The notes beneath the pieces are model-generated. The model made no database searches. It was given only the letters and a program-made list of their open reading frames with translations, and was not told the origin of the DNA. A stretch of DNA of 64,000 nt from an uncultured Agrobacterium sp. GTDB lineage: Bacteria; Pseudomonadota; Alphaproteobacteria; Rhizobiales; Rhizobiaceae. Within the stretch, counting starts at the first letter, position 1. Each line of letters starts with the position of its first letter. The stretch lies in NCBI GenBank assembly GCA_913777615.1, contig CAJYTK010000004.1:1-64000 (forward strand), written 5' to 3'. A program made the translations under genes and the position numbers. This document shows, one piece after another, positions 61,369 through 64,000 of the stretch.

Positions 61369-61729
61369 TTGCGCCCCTAGAACGCCGTGCGTCTTATGAA
61401 ACGCACAAAGGACGCCCTATCTTCTTTAATCCACGCATCGGCCCGATGCTGTAGCCCCTGAGATCTGTGACACATACAGATGGGTTGCACAATTTGGAAT
61501 TGATACTGAACTCAGCAACCGAAATTTAAGGGTGTGGAGCAAAAGCATCAAGAGTGTCTGTTCGGCATACCTTCTTCATCAGCCCTTGCCATCTTGGAGA
61601 TGATCTTTCATCAACTCGCGAATAATCCCGCGCGACCATTCGCTCAGTCTCTCGTCTCGTCCGCACTCCGCTCGCCTTAGTAGGCTCCTAAACAGTGATT
61701 GTAGCGGGACATGCGAAACGACCCTGCAG
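61369..61729. other. Intergenic region with palindromic repeat (361 bp)
   Basis: Contains copy 2 of the intergenic repeat (61391-61455) and otherwise no recognisable gene. Separates the orphan membrane protein from ligA. Confidence 0.5.
61391..61455. repeat. Rhizobial intergenic repeat, copy 2
   Basis: Shares TATCTTCTTTAATC and CGCATCG (61418-61440) with copy 1 at 33029-33051, differing at two bases in the core. The terminal hairpin of copy 1 is missing here, so this is a shortened copy. Confidence 0.6.

Positions 61730-64000
<2,271 letters not shown>

Overview
The window looks like a chromosome segment from the Rhizobiaceae (Agrobacterium/Rhizobium type). The evidence is a permuted two-piece tmRNA with tag ANDNNAKEYALAA beside an alphaproteobacterial SspB, DUF2853/DUF4169/DUF2164 proteins, a palindromic intergenic repeat of the rhizobial kind, and a small RNA with paired anti-Shine-Dalgarno loops beside a DUF1127-like micro-ORF. 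It has two very different halves, joined inside the host thymidylate synthase gene at about 30349/30350.

Left half (1 to about 30349): a genomic island whose far end lies outside the window. From left to right it holds a complete IS3-family insertion sequence; a small proline-rich protein plus a SLATT-like membrane protein; a TIR-like protein; an Abi_C-type protein; a large arsenic cluster of two divergent units (arsR, arsK-like MFS and TauE-like exporter; arsR, arsN2, LMW-PTP arsC, acr3, glutaredoxin-type arsC and arsH) with a DUF6428 gene; an N-terminally truncated tyrosine recombinase; a complete type II CBASS operon (CD-NTase, Cap2, Cap3, HNH-SAVED Cap5); and a DNA cytosine methyltransferase with an unrecognised N-terminal region. 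The right flank is a tightly packed minus-strand operon: a second thymidylate synthase, an 875-residue protein of about nine repeated units, two large degenerate recombinase-like proteins, a coiled-coil protein and a canonical tyrosine recombinase.

The most interesting reading of this arrangement is that a mobile element has inserted into the strongly conserved middle of host thyA. The host gene stops matching ThyA after residue 174, just after the RSADIFLGV motif. The element carries a complete, diverged thyA as the first gene of its recombination operon, in the same orientation, so it would repair the auxotrophy it causes and could be read from the host thyA promoter. The 3' part of host thyA is not in the window and should lie at the unseen far end.

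Right half (30350 to 64000): ordinary core genome. It contains DUF2853, ssrA, sspB, DUF4169, an RHH protein, an AsmA-like protein, an FAD-linked D-2-hydroxyacid dehydrogenase, an RND efflux pair, a UvrD/PcrA helicase, a GT25 glycosyltransferase, a YdcZ-type transporter pair, a Tlde1-domain protein, pncA, azlCD, aminopeptidase P, a DUF1127-like micro-ORF with its CCUCC-loop sRNA, prmA, an SCO protein, cheW, creA, an exonuclease, an EamA transporter, a GNAT enzyme, an orphan membrane protein and ligA. All calls come from reading the sequence; no database search was run.
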